This document shows positions 38,365 to 48,224 of a stretch of DNA of 64,000 nt, piece after piece. The stretch covers positions 1,178,001 through 1,242,000 of the forward strand of contig NZ_JAUOEM010000001.1 of the NCBI RefSeq assembly GCF_030540875.1, written 5' to 3'. Below the pieces are notes generated by a model, which was not told the origin of the DNA, did not search any database, and saw only the letters and a program-made list of their open reading frames with translations. The position numbers and the translations under genes were made by a program. This DNA comes from Flavivirga amylovorans (GTDB lineage: Bacteria; Bacteroidota; Bacteroidia; Flavobacteriales; Flavobacteriaceae). Every line of letters begins with the position of its first letter. The first letter of the stretch is position 1.

Positions 38365-39657
38365 TTACTTTACTTTTTTAGGATTAAAAACTGGAAGTAA
38401 TTTTGTTGATACTTCACCAAAGCCGATTCTAGTCCCGTCTTTTTCGCAATACCCTCTCATAATTACTGTATCATGGTCATTTATAAACTTACGCTCCGTG
38501 CCATCTTTCATTTTAAGTGGTTTTTCACCTTTCCACGAAAGTTCTAGCATAGAACCATAAGAATCTGGTGTAGGCCCAGAAATAGTACCACTTCCCATCA
38601 TATCACCAGAATTTATAGGACACCCATTAACAGTATGATGTGTTAATTGTTGTGCCATGTTCCAATACATATGTTTAAAGTTTGATTTACTAACAACAGT
38701 TTCTTTGGCCCCTTTTGGTTGTATGGCGACTTCTAAATTAATATCGAAGCTCTTTTTTCCTTTATATTTAAGATAGTCTAGTTGTGGTTTTATAGGCTTA
38801 GGCCCTTGTACTCTGTAAGGTTCTAAGGCATCCAGCGTTACAATCCATGGTGAGATTGAAGATGCAAAATTTTTAGCTAAAAAAGGCCCTAGTGGCACAT
38901 ATTCCCATTTTTGAATGTCTCTAGCACTCCAATCGTTAAAAACAACAAGGCCAAAAATATATTCTTCAGCTTCTTCAATAGGAATAGGTTCACCTAAATC
39001 ATTGGCATCAGTAGTAATAAAAGCCATCTCTAATTCAAAATCGACTAATTTGCTTGGTCCGAAAATAGGCTCTTTAGCATCTCCAGGCAAGGTTTGTCCT
39101 TGAGGTCTGTGAACTGGAATTCCAGAAGGGATAATAGAAGAACTTCTACCATGATATCCAACAGGGATGTGTAGCCAGTTTGGTAATAAGGCATTGTCTG
39201 GATCCCTAAACATGGTACCTACATTAGTAGCATGTTCTTTACTTGAATAGAAATCTGTATAATCCCCAATTTGTACAGGTAATTGCATTTCAATTTCATC
39301 TAAACGAAATAATACAATTTCTTTATGTTTTTTATTGTTTTTAAGTGATGTGTTTTCAGAATCAAAAATATTAGCAATTCTATTGCGTACTAAACGCCAT
39401 GTTTTTCTACCATCTGCAATAAAATCATTTAAAGTATCTTGAAGAAAAATATCCTCTGTTAAAGGGATGTCTTTAAAATATCCTAATTGATGCAAGGCAC
39501 CAAGGTCTATGGCTGTATCACCAATACGAGTTCCTATAGTAATGATATCGTCTCGAGTTAAGAAAACGCCAAAAGGAATATTCTGAATTGGAAAATCTGA
39601 ATTTTTATCTACGTGTAACCACGACTTTCTATCTGGATTGTTAGCTGATAATGGCAT
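38365..39657 (-). CDS. fahA: fumarylacetoacetase
   Basis: A 430-residue FAH, the last enzyme of tyrosine and phenylalanine breakdown; it splits fumarylacetoacetate into fumarate and acetoacetate. Metal-binding and catalytic patches include FYSSKEHATNVGTMFRDP, YHGRSSSIIPSG, DFELEMAFITTDANDLG (split across strands), VFNDWSARDIQKWEYVPLG and the C-terminal NSGDMMGSGTISGP. The length matches. Its partner genes are not adjacent. It is divergent from glyA across 203 bases. Confidence 0.95.
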   Translation of the reverse strand: MPLSANNPDRKSWLHVDKNSDFPIQNIPFGVFLTRDDIITIGTRIGDTAIDLGALHQLGYFKDIPLTEDIFLQDTLNDFIADGRKTWRLVRNRIANIFDSENTSLKNNKKHKEIVLFRLDEIEMQLPVQIGDYTDFYSSKEHATNVGTMFRDPDNALLPNWLHIPVGYHGRSSSIIPSGIPVHRPQGQTLPGDAKEPIFGPSKLVDFELEMAFITTDANDLGEPIPIEEAEEYIFGLVVFNDWSARDIQKWEYVPLGPFLAKNFASSISPWIVTLDALEPYRVQGPKPIKPQLDYLKYKGKKSFDINLEVAIQPKGAKETVVSKSNFKHMYWNMAQQLTHHTVNGCPINSGDMMGSGTISGPTPDSYGSMLELSWKGEKPLKMKDGTERKFINDHDTVIMRGYCEKDGTRIGFGEVSTKLLPVFNPKKVK

Positions 39658-39798
39658 AACTTGAAATGTATTTATTGTTTATTAAATTCTTATCAAACCT
39701 ACACATTTTTTTTATTTTAAATGAAAAAATGTATGAAAATATAGATTTAATATAACCGTTAATAAAATGGTTAAAAACTTCGCAGTAAATAAATCTTT

Positions 39799-39833
39799 TT
39801 TGATGTTATTAACTATTCTATTTCCTATTTTTG
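39799..39833 (+). promoter_or_regulatory. glyA promoter
   Basis: TTTG (39799-39802) and TATTTTTG (39826-39833, TAnnTTTG) are separated by 23 bases, matching the Bacteroidota housekeeping promoter. Transcription would begin a few bases later, giving a leader of about 20 bases before the glyA ATG at 39861. Confidence 0.65.
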
Positions 39834-39860
39834 CCGAATATTTAACGATAATTTAATTTT

Positions 39861-41132
39861 ATGCAACGAGACGAACAAATTTTTGAACTTATTCAAGCAG
39901 AAAAAGAACGCCAATTACATGGTATTGAACTTATTGCGTCAGAGAACTTTGTTAGTGACCAGGTTATGGAAGCAGCTGGCTCTGTGTTAACAAATAAATA
40001 TGCTGAAGGCTATCCTGGGAAACGATATTATGGCGGTTGTGAAGTTGTTGATGAAGTTGAGCAAATTGCTATAGATAGAGCAAAAGCATTGTTTGGTGCT
40101 GCATATGTAAATGTACAACCGCATTCGGGAAGTCAGGCAAACACAGCCGTTTATCACGCGTGTTTAAAACCAGGAGATAAAATCTTAGGGTTCGATTTAT
40201 CTCACGGTGGACATTTAACGCACGGATCTCCAGTAAACTTTTCTGGTAAACTTTACAATCCTGTATTTTATGGCGTAGAGCAGGAGACGGGTGTTTTAAA
40301 TTATGATAAAATTCAAGAAGTAGCCACTAAAGAGCAACCAAAATTAATTATTGCTGGCGCCTCTGCTTATTCTCGTGATATTGATTTTGAACGTTTTAGA
40401 GTGATTGCAGATAGCGTAGGAGCTATTTTAATGGCAGATATCTCACATCCTGCTGGATTAATTGCTAAAGGTATTCTAAACGATCCACTACCGCATTGTC
40501 ATATTGTTACCACAACAACTCACAAGACTTTAAGAGGTCCAAGAGGAGGAATTATCATGATGGGACAGGATTTTGATAACCCATTTGGAATTACTTTGAA
40601 GAATGGAAACTTACGTAAAATGTCATCGTTATTAGATTCAGCTGTTTTTCCTGGAAATCAAGGAGGGCCATTGGAGCATATTATAGCAGCCAAAGCGATT
40701 GCTTTTGGAGAAGCGTTAACAGATATCTTTTTAAACTACCAGTTACAAGTAAAGCAGAATGCGTCAACTATGGCGGATGCTTTAGTAGCTAAGGGGTATA
40801 ATATTATCTCTGGAGGAACAGATAATCACTGTATGTTGATTGATTTGCGTAACAAAAATCTTTCTGGTAAAGATGCTGAGCAGGCTTTAGTGAAAGCTGA
40901 TATTACAGTAAACAAAAACATGGTGCCTTTTGATGATAAATCACCGTTTGTAACGTCTGGAATTCGTTTAGGTGTTTCTGCTGTTACGACCCGTGGATTA
41001 AAAGAAGAAGATATGTTAGCTATTGTAGAATTGGTTGATGAAGTGATTACTAATTTTGAAGATGAATCGGTTTTAGAAACTATAAAAGATAAAGTGAATG
41101 TTATGATGAAGGATAAACCTTTGTTTATATAA
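39861..41132 (+). CDS. glyA: serine hydroxymethyltransferase
   Basis: A 423-residue PLP enzyme that interconverts serine and glycine while charging tetrahydrofolate with a one-carbon unit. Landmarks are [29 protein letters not shown], the PLP-binding lysine in [14 protein letters not shown] and [13 protein letters not shown]-type VFPGNQGG. It is monocistronic, with a promoter at 39799 and a terminator after 41153. No anomaly. Confidence 0.97.
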   Translation: MQRDEQIFELIQAEKERQLHGIELIASENFVSDQVMEAAGSVLTNKYAEGYPGKRYYGGCEVVDEVEQIAIDRAKALFGAAYVNVQPHSGSQANTAVYHACLKPGDKILGFDLSHGGHLTHGSPVNFSGKLYNPVFYGVEQETGVLNYDKIQEVATKEQPKLIIAGASAYSRDIDFERFRVIADSVGAILMADISHPAGLIAKGILNDPLPHCHIVTTTTHKTLRGPRGGIIMMGQDFDNPFGITLKNGNLRKMSSLLDSAVFPGNQGGPLEHIIAAKAIAFGEALTDIFLNYQLQVKQNASTMADALVAKGYNIISGGTDNHCMLIDLRNKNLSGKDAEQALVKADITVNKNMVPFDDKSPFVTSGIRLGVSAVTTRGLKEEDMLAIVELVDEVITNFEDESVLETIKDKVNVMMKDKPLFI

Positions 41133-41152
41133 ACTTTAAATAAGTGTTAATT

Positions 41153-41179
41153 AAAAATCCTGCTTTATGCAGGATTTTT
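41153..41179 (+). terminator. glyA terminator
   Basis: AAAAATCCTGC (41153-41163) pairs with GCAGGATTTTT (41169-41179) around loop TTTAT, followed by a T run. It lies 20 bases after the glyA stop. Confidence 0.85.
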
Positions 41180-41186
41180 TGTTTTT

Positions 41187-41276
41187 TGTCATTCCTGCGC
41201 AGGCAGGAATCCACTATTAAAGGTTATTGATATCAAGCGTATGAGATATCTCAATCGTGCCTCATTCGATATGACA
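41187..41276. repeat. short intergenic repeat with TGTCAT/ATGACA ends
   Basis: Between glyA and the convergent lipoprotein gene a roughly 90-base element has TGTCAT (41187) and ATGACA (41271) ends, with CCTGCGCAGGCAGG inside. It shares its end sequences with the element at 8927-9050, so both probably belong to one dispersed family. Confidence 0.6.
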
Positions 41277-41308
41277 ACTCATTTTTTATTAAATTTATTG
41301 TATGATTC

Positions 41309-42877
41309 TTACTCAGGAAACGTTATATGTTGATAGGCTCCCAAATCAGGTGAAGCTGTTCTATTTACATTTAAAATATCTAAAGGTACTTGAGTAGCAA
41401 AAACTGGAAGTCCTTGATTAATGGCTGCAGATTCCTCTCCAATCATTAATTTGTTAAGAGATGTATCTAGAAAATTAGGATTTTCATTAAAAATAGTTCC
41501 TTCGTAATGATTTGTATCAGTTAAATCATAATTAGGACCAGTGAGACCGTTATTTCTATTTTCAAAACGAATTAAACAATTTGTGAATTTAAAATTGAAC
41601 ACGACTGCATCATCCTCAATTTCATCAAGTAGAATTTCTGAGTCATTATTTCCATAAATAATACAATTATTAAAGTTAGCTTCTGTTAAATCTGCTATCG
41701 TAGCATTATTGTTTTCGTCTAAAACAAAATTGTTGAGTAATAATGAAGGGAATTGCCTAGACCCGTTATTCCAATAGTTCGCAATAGTACTGTGCGTAAA
41801 ATTATAGCTGCCTCCTAAGGTTCCTGCAAAAGATGATAGCCCTGTATTATTAATAACGATGTTTTCTCCAGAAATAGACGTATTTCTTCCTAGAAGACCA
41901 AAATTGCTGGAATTATAAATTTGCGAATTGGATATAGTAAGTTTATCTGAAATAGCATTAGGATTACCGTCACATAGAATACCTACGGATGCATTTTTAA
42001 TAGTAGCGTAGTTTATTGAATTATTAGTGCTCCCATCTAGTAGCCAAATAGTTCCCCATTGTCCTGGAGTATCAGAAAAAGCGGGTTCTAAACGATCCCC
42101 TTCAAAGATAACTTCATTTTCTAATAAGTCTCTGTCGTTACTGTACATACCATTAACTTGTAATGACCCATTATTGGATACAATAATTCCTGAGTTATTA
42201 TGGAAATGTATTCTAGCACCAGCCTCAATAGTTAAGGTCTCTCCGCTTGGTACGGTGGCAAAACCATAGATAACATAAGGCTTTTCATTTGTAAAAGTAA
42301 GCTCTGTTGGTAATAATTCGCGTCCTTGTAATTCGGTTTCGGTTAACTCTCCGCCAATATCAAGTGTTAGTGTTTCTATAATTTTGGTGGTGTTATCTCT
42401 GTTCGGATAAATAAATACGGCATCTTGTACTAGCGTAACAAGTTCTACTTTTTGAAGATTTGCATTCGCATCAAATTCAATTTGATCGGTATATAGAAAA
42501 TTACCGTTTGGATTTGGAAAATTAGTAATATCTATGGTCGATTCTACAAAAATAAATAAACTATCCTTGGCTAATATTTCTACATTTTCAAAAACTTTAC
42601 CAGCAAGACCATCTACATTTAACCTGTAATTAGAGTTTTCACCTAATGCTAATCTTAGTGAAGGGATGGAGATATCTTCATTGCTTCTATTATATACTTT
42701 TAAGTTATAAGTGCTAGAACCAATATTAGTAAAAACAGTATCTAAATAAACAGTATCCTTAGAAAACTCAAGGTTACCGGTACTTGGAGAAAATTCAAAA
42801 TCCTTACGACAAGAACTCCAAAGCATTAAAAATCCTATGGTGAAAATAAAGTATAAGTAATGTTTCATTAAAAGCAA
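41309..42877 (-). CDS. cell-surface lipoprotein with predicted beta-helix
   Basis: A 522-residue lipoprotein. The signal peptide ends with LWSSC (lipobox Cys); a start at the second methionine (42868) gives a more usual length. The N-terminal part (about residues 30-150) is beta-rich. The middle (about 210-440) has regularly spaced Ile/Val/Asn segments (GIIVSNNGSLQVNG, SVGILCDGNPNAIS), which suggest a parallel beta-helix as in polysaccharide- or surface-associated proteins. No lyase motif is seen. It stands alone between two noncoding gaps; function unknown. Confidence 0.65.
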   Translation of the reverse strand: MLLMKHYLYFIFTIGFLMLWSSCRKDFEFSPSTGNLEFSKDTVYLDTVFTNIGSSTYNLKVYNRSNEDISIPSLRLALGENSNYRLNVDGLAGKVFENVEILAKDSLFIFVESTIDITNFPNPNGNFLYTDQIEFDANANLQKVELVTLVQDAVFIYPNRDNTTKIIETLTLDIGGELTETELQGRELLPTELTFTNEKPYVIYGFATVPSGETLTIEAGARIHFHNNSGIIVSNNGSLQVNGMYSNDRDLLENEVIFEGDRLEPAFSDTPGQWGTIWLLDGSTNNSINYATIKNASVGILCDGNPNAISDKLTISNSQIYNSSNFGLLGRNTSISGENIVINNTGLSSFAGTLGGSYNFTHSTIANYWNNGSRQFPSLLLNNFVLDENNNATIADLTEANFNNCIIYGNNDSEILLDEIEDDAVVFNFKFTNCLIRFENRNNGLTGPNYDLTDTNHYEGTIFNENPNFLDTSLNKLMIGEESAAINQGLPVFATQVPLDILNVNRTASPDLGAYQHITFPE

Positions 42878-43062
42878 ACGTTTTTGATGGCTAAAAATAT
42901 AACTTTTGAAGCTAGGATTTAGTATAATACCCTTATATTTTAATCAAAAATTATTCCTTAAGACTAAGCATTGAGGGTTCTGTAGAAATTGGCATTACCG
43001 TGAAATTGCAAGATTCATGAGCTCATAATGAATAAAACGGGGCTCTAAAAAAAGATCAGGGT

Positions 43063-43797
43063 TCACTTTTTTTTAGAGTCTTTAATTATTTTTAAAAATG
43101 CTTGGCTGTATGTTACCATACTATCTAGAAGTATAATTTTATTTTCGTTTTTGAGTAATTTTTTGTCTAGTTCTTTTGCTTCACAATAACTTAAAAAGAG
43201 TTGTTCGTGTTCTTTAGGGATGGTTAAATTATTAGTAAGTAATTCTTCATTAAAAAAGGGGTCATTAGAAAATAAAGAATCTAAGTCTTTGTACAATATA
43301 GGAGCTGTAGGGGCGTTTTTTCTTTTTTTCTTTTTGAAAAGTGAACGAATCAATTTTGTAGCTCTAACTAGATCTAGCCCATACTTAGAATATGAATCAT
43401 ATAGATGGAGATTTCGTTTCATGTCATTAGCGACTTGCTCTTTTATTACGACTTTCTCTTTAGTTGAATTGAATTCTTTTGGTGTTATGTTATTTTGTAC
43501 TAGTATTTCTTTAAGTCTATTTATTGTTTTACTTAATTCAAAGACTACGACACCATTAAAATGAGAGTCATTAAGTTTTACAATTTTTTTATTATGAAAT
43601 ATGGAATGAAATGAAAGAGTATCACCTATAGTTGCTTCCATAGTAAAGCTTCCATAGTCATCTGTGTATGCTCTGGTTTGTTTGCTAAGATTAAAAACAT
43701 CAATGCCTTTAACAGTGGTTTCTTTATCATACACTTTTCCTGTAATGTTTTGTGAAACCATCGAAAATGGTAAAAGAATAAAAATGAAGTATTTCAT
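43063..43797 (-). CDS. exported protein with carboxypeptidase-regulatory-like domain
   Basis: A 244-residue exported protein. After the signal peptide (about residues 1-16, MVSQ) comes a carboxypeptidase D regulatory-like beta sandwich (NITGKVYDKETTVKGIDVFNLSKQTRAYTDDYGSFTMEATIGD), as at the N-terminus of TonB-dependent receptors. The rest is helical and charged, with KKKKRKNAP, and without a barrel. This small version occurs often in flavobacteria. Function unknown; it stands alone between a lipoprotein gene and the galactose genes. Confidence 0.7.
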   Translation of the reverse strand: MKYFIFILLPFSMVSQNITGKVYDKETTVKGIDVFNLSKQTRAYTDDYGSFTMEATIGDTLSFHSIFHNKKIVKLNDSHFNGVVVFELSKTINRLKEILVQNNITPKEFNSTKEKVVIKEQVANDMKRNLHLYDSYSKYGLDLVRATKLIRSLFKKKKRKNAPTAPILYKDLDSLFSNDPFFNEELLTNNLTIPKEHEQLFLSYCEAKELDKKLLKNENKIILLDSMVTYSQAFLKIIKDSKKK

Positions 43798-43911
43798 TTT
43801 TTAGTTTGTAGTTGTTGATTTTCAAATTAAGGTCTTTTTAATTGTTAGCTGATAAGAATTAATAGACTTTAACATTGTTTTTATTTATTATTAACACCTT
43901 AAACCAAAAAA

Positions 43912-43944
43912 AAACCTGATGAATTATAAAATCTCATCAGGTTT
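43912..43944 (-). terminator. terminator of the galactose operon
   Basis: AAACCTGATGA (43912-43922) pairs perfectly with TCATCAGGTTT (43934-43944), with a run of A on the left, which becomes U in the minus-strand transcript. It lies 30 bases after the galT stop. Confidence 0.8.
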
Positions 43945-43974
43945 ATATAAAAAATGGTATTGTTTATAGAATAA

Positions 43975-44997
43975 TTAAATCAGATCACGAAGCATTTTTA
44001 CAGCTGTTTCAGCGGTAATATCGCGTTGCGGTGAGCCAAACATTTCATAACCTACCATGAATTTTTTTACTGTAGCACTTCTTAGTAGTGGTGGGTAAAA
44101 ACTCATATGCCAATGCCAGTGGTCGTTTGCTTTTCCATCTGTTGGTGCTTGGTGTATGCCACTAGAGTAAGGAAACGAGGTTTTAAATAACGAATCGTAT
44201 GCTTTTGTTAGTACCGAAATAGCTTCGGCATATTGTAACGCTTCATTCTCATTTAATTCTAATATAGTTGATTGTCGTTTTTTAGGAACTATCATAGCTT
44301 CAAAAGGCCATACAGCCCAAAATGGTACTAAAACAACAAATCCATCATTTTCAAAAATAATACGTTCTTGTTTTTCTAATTCTTGAGCTAAATAATCTCC
44401 TAAAAGACTCCTGTTCTTTTTATTGTAATAGGTTAATTGTTGCGTATTTTTTTTGTCAACTTCGTTGGGAAGTGTAGATTGACTCCAAATTTGTCCATGA
44501 GGATGTGGGTTGCTACATCCCATAACAGCACCTTTGTTTTCAAATATCTGTACGTAATTAATATTTGGATTTTCTGCCAACTCACTGAATTCTTTTTGCC
44601 ATGCAAATACTACCTTTTGAATCTCTTTAGCTGACATGTGCGCTAAGCTTTTTGAATGATCTGGGCTAAAGCAAATCACTTTGCATATCCCAGTTTCACT
44701 TTCTGCTACTAATAATCCATCTTCAACTGAAAAAGATTTAGAATCTTTTTGCAAGGCAGCAAAATCGTTTGTAAAAACAAAAACATCTTGATATTTTGGG
44801 TTTACTTCCCCATTAATTCTGGTATTTCCTGCACATAAATAACACGCTTCATCGTAAGCTGGTCTAACGTCGTTAGCAACTGCTTCATTTTGTCCTTGCC
44901 ATGGTCGTTTTGCGCGATGTGGTGATACTAAAACCCATTCGCCAGTAAGTATATTAAAACGCTTGTGTGAATAGTCTTGTAAATCTGTATTGTTCAT
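43975..44997 (-). CDS. galT: galactose-1-phosphate uridylyltransferase
   Basis: A 340-residue GalT. It transfers UMP between UDP-glucose and galactose-1-phosphate in the Leloir pathway. The active site motif is SNPHPHGQIW (His-Pro-His), with zinc ligands in CYLCAG and HWHWH near the C-terminus. The start at 44997 (MNNTDLQDYSHKRFNILTG) is chosen because an earlier in-frame ATG at 45069 would overlap galK by 52 bases. It is the last gene of the operon. Confidence 0.94.
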   Translation of the reverse strand: MNNTDLQDYSHKRFNILTGEWVLVSPHRAKRPWQGQNEAVANDVRPAYDEACYLCAGNTRINGEVNPKYQDVFVFTNDFAALQKDSKSFSVEDGLLVAESETGICKVICFSPDHSKSLAHMSAKEIQKVVFAWQKEFSELAENPNINYVQIFENKGAVMGCSNPHPHGQIWSQSTLPNEVDKKNTQQLTYYNKKNRSLLGDYLAQELEKQERIIFENDGFVVLVPFWAVWPFEAMIVPKKRQSTILELNENEALQYAEAISVLTKAYDSLFKTSFPYSSGIHQAPTDGKANDHWHWHMSFYPPLLRSATVKKFMVGYEMFGSPQRDITAETAVKMLRDLI

Positions 44998-45017
44998 TTT
45001 AAAAAAATTAAAATTGA

Positions 45018-46166
45018 TTATTTTACTAAGTGTGTTCCTTGGGATAGTTTTATGTAGTATACTGAACACGCTCTGCCAAATGTTTCTTTATAAGCTATAG
45101 ATGTTGTTTCCCCAAAAGTTTTTGCTTCACTTTTTGCTACTAAATTAATAGTGCAGCCGCCAAATCCACCTCCCATCATTCTGGCGCCTAAAACATGGTC
45201 GCTGGCTTTTGCTTGGTCTACTAGAAAATCTAATTCATCACAACTTACTTTATACTGATGCTGTAGGCCATTATGTGATTGAAAGATTAATGCTCCTAGT
45301 GTTTTTAAGTCATTTTCTTCAATGGCTTTGGATGCTTTTACAGCTCTGTCATTTTCTTGAATGACATATAATGCTTTTTGGTAATTTTCGGGCGTTACTT
45401 TATCTTTTATGATTTCTAAATCGGCTTCAGTAGCATCCCTTAATGCTTTAATTCCAAGCAACTCAGCAATACTTTCGCAAGCAGACCGTCTGTCATTATA
45501 GGCGCTATCGGATAAACTATGCTTTACGTTCGTATTAATTAATATAAGGTCATGATCTTTAAAATCTATCTCATAAGGCTTGGATTCTACGGTTCTACAA
45601 TCTAAAAGTAATGCATTGTCTGTGATACCGAACATGCTAGCATATTGATCCATAATACCACACTTTACACCAACATAATTATGCTCTGCTTTTTGAGATA
45701 TTAGAATCATTTCATGTTTAGTCAGTCCTAAATCAAACAACTCATTTAGGCCAAATACAATACTGTTTTCTAATGCGGCAGACGATGACATACCAGCACC
45801 TTCTGGAATATCGCCTTTAAAAACGATGTTAAAGTTGCCTATAACTTTATTTCTATTTTGAATTTCTGCAATAACACCAAATAAATAGTTTTCCCAGCTA
45901 CCTTCTGCAGATGGTTTTAATTTGTCTAATTCAAATTCTACAAGGCTGTCCATATCTAATGCATAGGCTTTAGATACGTTGTCATCACTTTTTTGTAAAG
46001 CCGCAGCTATGCCTTTGTCTACAGCTGCAGGAAATACAAAACCATCATTGTAATCTGTATGTTCACCAATAATATTAATTCTACCTGGAGAAAAAACAAG
46101 AATAGGATCGGTTTTAAATGTATTAGTGAATGTTGTTTTTACATCGTTAATTAGTATTGCACTCAT
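45018..46166 (-). CDS. galK: galactokinase
   Basis: A 382-residue GHMP kinase. The galactose-binding signature is GRINIIGEHTDYNDGFVFP; the ATP loop is GAGMSSSAALE; the third motif is GARMMGGGFGGCTINL. It phosphorylates galactose at C1. Downstream galT follows after 20 bases; upstream the epimerase lies 19 bases away. All three are in the order of the pathway. Confidence 0.96.
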   Translation of the reverse strand: MSAILINDVKTTFTNTFKTDPILVFSPGRINIIGEHTDYNDGFVFPAAVDKGIAAALQKSDDNVSKAYALDMDSLVEFELDKLKPSAEGSWENYLFGVIAEIQNRNKVIGNFNIVFKGDIPEGAGMSSSAALENSIVFGLNELFDLGLTKHEMILISQKAEHNYVGVKCGIMDQYASMFGITDNALLLDCRTVESKPYEIDFKDHDLILINTNVKHSLSDSAYNDRRSACESIAELLGIKALRDATEADLEIIKDKVTPENYQKALYVIQENDRAVKASKAIEENDLKTLGALIFQSHNGLQHQYKVSCDELDFLVDQAKASDHVLGARMMGGGFGGCTINLVAKSEAKTFGETTSIAYKETFGRACSVYYIKLSQGTHLVK

Positions 46167-46185
46167 TTTAATAGGCGTTATATTG

Positions 46186-47079
46186 TTATTTTATTTTTAA
46201 ACTCCAGCTAATATTATAAGTATCGTTAGCATCTAGTACTTTAAGACCTATTTTATTATTAAAGCTATCTGAAACTCCTGTTGTAGGCTCTATAGCTATA
46301 GTGTTTGGCATAGGTGGTGTATAGGCTTGAAGAAAATTGTTGTCTGACGAAGATTCTATAGTTAATTGATACCCTGGTGTCTTGAATATTACTTTATTTG
46401 AATCTAAAATCCAGCAGTCGTCCAATTGTTTGTCCTCAATAGAGAATTCATTTTTCAATTCAAAATCTTCTACACCAGTAGTAATGTTTCTTTCTCCCAG
46501 AACTATTTTTTTGCTACTGTTAAAATGTAGTGAGCTATTAAACAAATTGTCACTTAAAAAATAGGGATGCCACCCTAAAGTGAATGGAAATGCTTTTGAA
46601 TCTGTGTTTTTTACAGAAACACTTAGACTTAAATCATTTTTAGTAAAAATATATTTTAACTGAATTGTATATGTGTAAGGAAATCCAATAGATAATTCGG
46701 TTTCGTTATATTCTAGTAAAACAGATGCCGAATCATGATTAGTTTCCTGATCTATAATTTGAAAAGCTTTATTGTAAACCAACCCATGTAAGGCATTGTT
46801 TTCTTCTGTTTGATTTATTTCAAATTGAAAATCTTCACCGTTAAAAGTGTATAAGCCATCTTTAATTCTATTGGCAAAAGGAAATAAAATTGAAGATGCA
46901 TATGTATTGGCATATGTTAATGGTGATAAATCTTTTATGATGGTTTGCCCGTCTAATACTAATTCTTGTAAACTTGCTCCATGATTAAGATGGATTTTTC
47001 CGTACACGTTACTTTCAGAGTTTTCAATCTCTAAAATATTTAATACTTCGTTGTAATTAATTTTATATAATTTTTTCAT
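46186..47079 (-). CDS. galM: aldose 1-epimerase, GalM-like
   Basis: A 297-residue aldose-epimerase-fold protein. The catalytic His is probably in FTLGWHPYFL and the catalytic Glu in IEPTTGVSDSF. The family is more variable and slightly shorter than typical GalM (about 340), so the symbol is tentative. It probably interconverts galactose anomers before phosphorylation by GalK. It lies between galK and the regulator gene, seven bases from the latter. Confidence 0.82.
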   Translation of the reverse strand: MKKLYKINYNEVLNILEIENSESNVYGKIHLNHGASLQELVLDGQTIIKDLSPLTYANTYASSILFPFANRIKDGLYTFNGEDFQFEINQTEENNALHGLVYNKAFQIIDQETNHDSASVLLEYNETELSIGFPYTYTIQLKYIFTKNDLSLSVSVKNTDSKAFPFTLGWHPYFLSDNLFNSSLHFNSSKKIVLGERNITTGVEDFELKNEFSIEDKQLDDCWILDSNKVIFKTPGYQLTIESSSDNNFLQAYTPPMPNTIAIEPTTGVSDSFNNKIGLKVLDANDTYNISWSLKIK

Positions 47080-47086
47080 TTAATTT

Positions 47087-48079
47087 TTATAATGAATTTC
47101 TTATAATCAATCTATTAGGATTCTCTACTTTAACTTTTTCTTTATTAAGTATCATTTCTGCTAAACGTTGTCCCATGATATAGAAATCTGTAGAAATAGT
47201 TGTAATACCTCCTTCTACAATTTCTTTAAGTAGGGTATCGTTGTATGAGATAACTCCAATATCTTTTGCCAGTAATAAGTTGTTACTTTTCATCTTTTTT
47301 ATAATCCGGAGTAAGCTTTTATCGTCTGGCATAACGTATAATTCTCCTTTTTTTAGTGTTCTGCCTGTTAATGAATTTATTATTTCAAAAGGCATTTTAC
47401 TTTCTTTACAAAAGCTATTGAAACCTTTTAACATGCTTTGAGGTTGTTTGTCTTCAGAAAAAATTAGAATTATTTTTTTGTATTTTTTAATTAAAGGTAA
47501 TGCTTTGCTGAGATTATAAAAAATGACTTTCTCAAAATTTTGATAAATGGCAGAATATTCTAATAAATCATCATGTACTTGATCTAAGATATAAACCTTA
47601 TCCTTTGGTAGTTTTTTTACATCCTCATTTGTATTTGTAAGATTAGCAGGCATTATAACATAATAATTATAGTCACCAACGTTGTCGTTAATTAATTTAC
47701 TAAAAACGTTTTTGTTGAAATGATGAAAAAAAATGTCTACTTGAATGTTGCCTCCTAAATGTTCCAAAAAAGAATTATATAAATCTTCTTTAAAGGAATT
47801 TAGTTCATCAAAAAGTAAAAATATTTTTTGTGTAACGTCTACATTTTCACTGGCTACATAATACCCTTTTCCAACTATAGATTGAATAATACCTCTGTTT
47901 TTCAACTCGTTAAAAGCCATTAAAACGGTATCTCTTGATAGCTTATGTTTATTTTTAATGCTGTTAATAGAAGGAATTTGATCTCCTTTTTGTAGAGCAC
48001 CAGAGAGTATAGCATCTTCAATCGAAACGATTATTTGCTTATACTTTGGTACCTTAGTGTTCTTATTAATTTTTATCAT
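47087..48079 (-). CDS. GntR-type regulator with LacI-like sensor domain
   Basis: A 330-residue regulator. The N-terminal winged helix (residues 1-about 75; SINSIKNKHKLSRDTVLMAFNELKNRGII split at helix ends) belongs to the GntR family, and the rest resembles a LacI/periplasmic-binding sensor domain. This arrangement is common for sugar regulators of Bacteroidota. It is first in the gal operon and divergent from the SSS symporter, so it probably controls both, with a galactose-like inducer. Confidence 0.85.
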   Translation of the reverse strand: MIKINKNTKVPKYKQIIVSIEDAILSGALQKGDQIPSINSIKNKHKLSRDTVLMAFNELKNRGIIQSIVGKGYYVASENVDVTQKIFLLFDELNSFKEDLYNSFLEHLGGNIQVDIFFHHFNKNVFSKLINDNVGDYNYYVIMPANLTNTNEDVKKLPKDKVYILDQVHDDLLEYSAIYQNFEKVIFYNLSKALPLIKKYKKIILIFSEDKQPQSMLKGFNSFCKESKMPFEIINSLTGRTLKKGELYVMPDDKSLLRIIKKMKSNNLLLAKDIGVISYNDTLLKEIVEGGITTISTDFYIMGQRLAEMILNKEKVKVENPNRLIIRNSL

Positions 48080-48115
48080 AGATTAATACAAATGTATCAA
48101 TATTTTTTTTAAAAA

Positions 48116-48188
48116 CCCTACTAGACCCTACTAGTTTGTTTTTTTTATGTAAAACCTAGGGTACTTCTAAATTTAATTTTTATATTTG
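48116..48188 (+). promoter_or_regulatory. divergent control region of the galactose genes
   Basis: CCCTACTAGACCCTACTAG (48116-48134) is a ten-base direct repeat, followed by CCTAGG inside AACCTAGGGTAC (48153-48164). These are the likely GntR-type operator sites. TATATTTG (48181-48188) is a good TAnnTTTG -7 box for the symporter gene that starts at 48225, but no TTTG lies at the proper -33 position; the operator repeats occupy that place. Confidence 0.5.
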
Positions 48189-48224
48189 AGTCTTAATTAA
48201 TAAACTAAACTAATTTATTTTACT

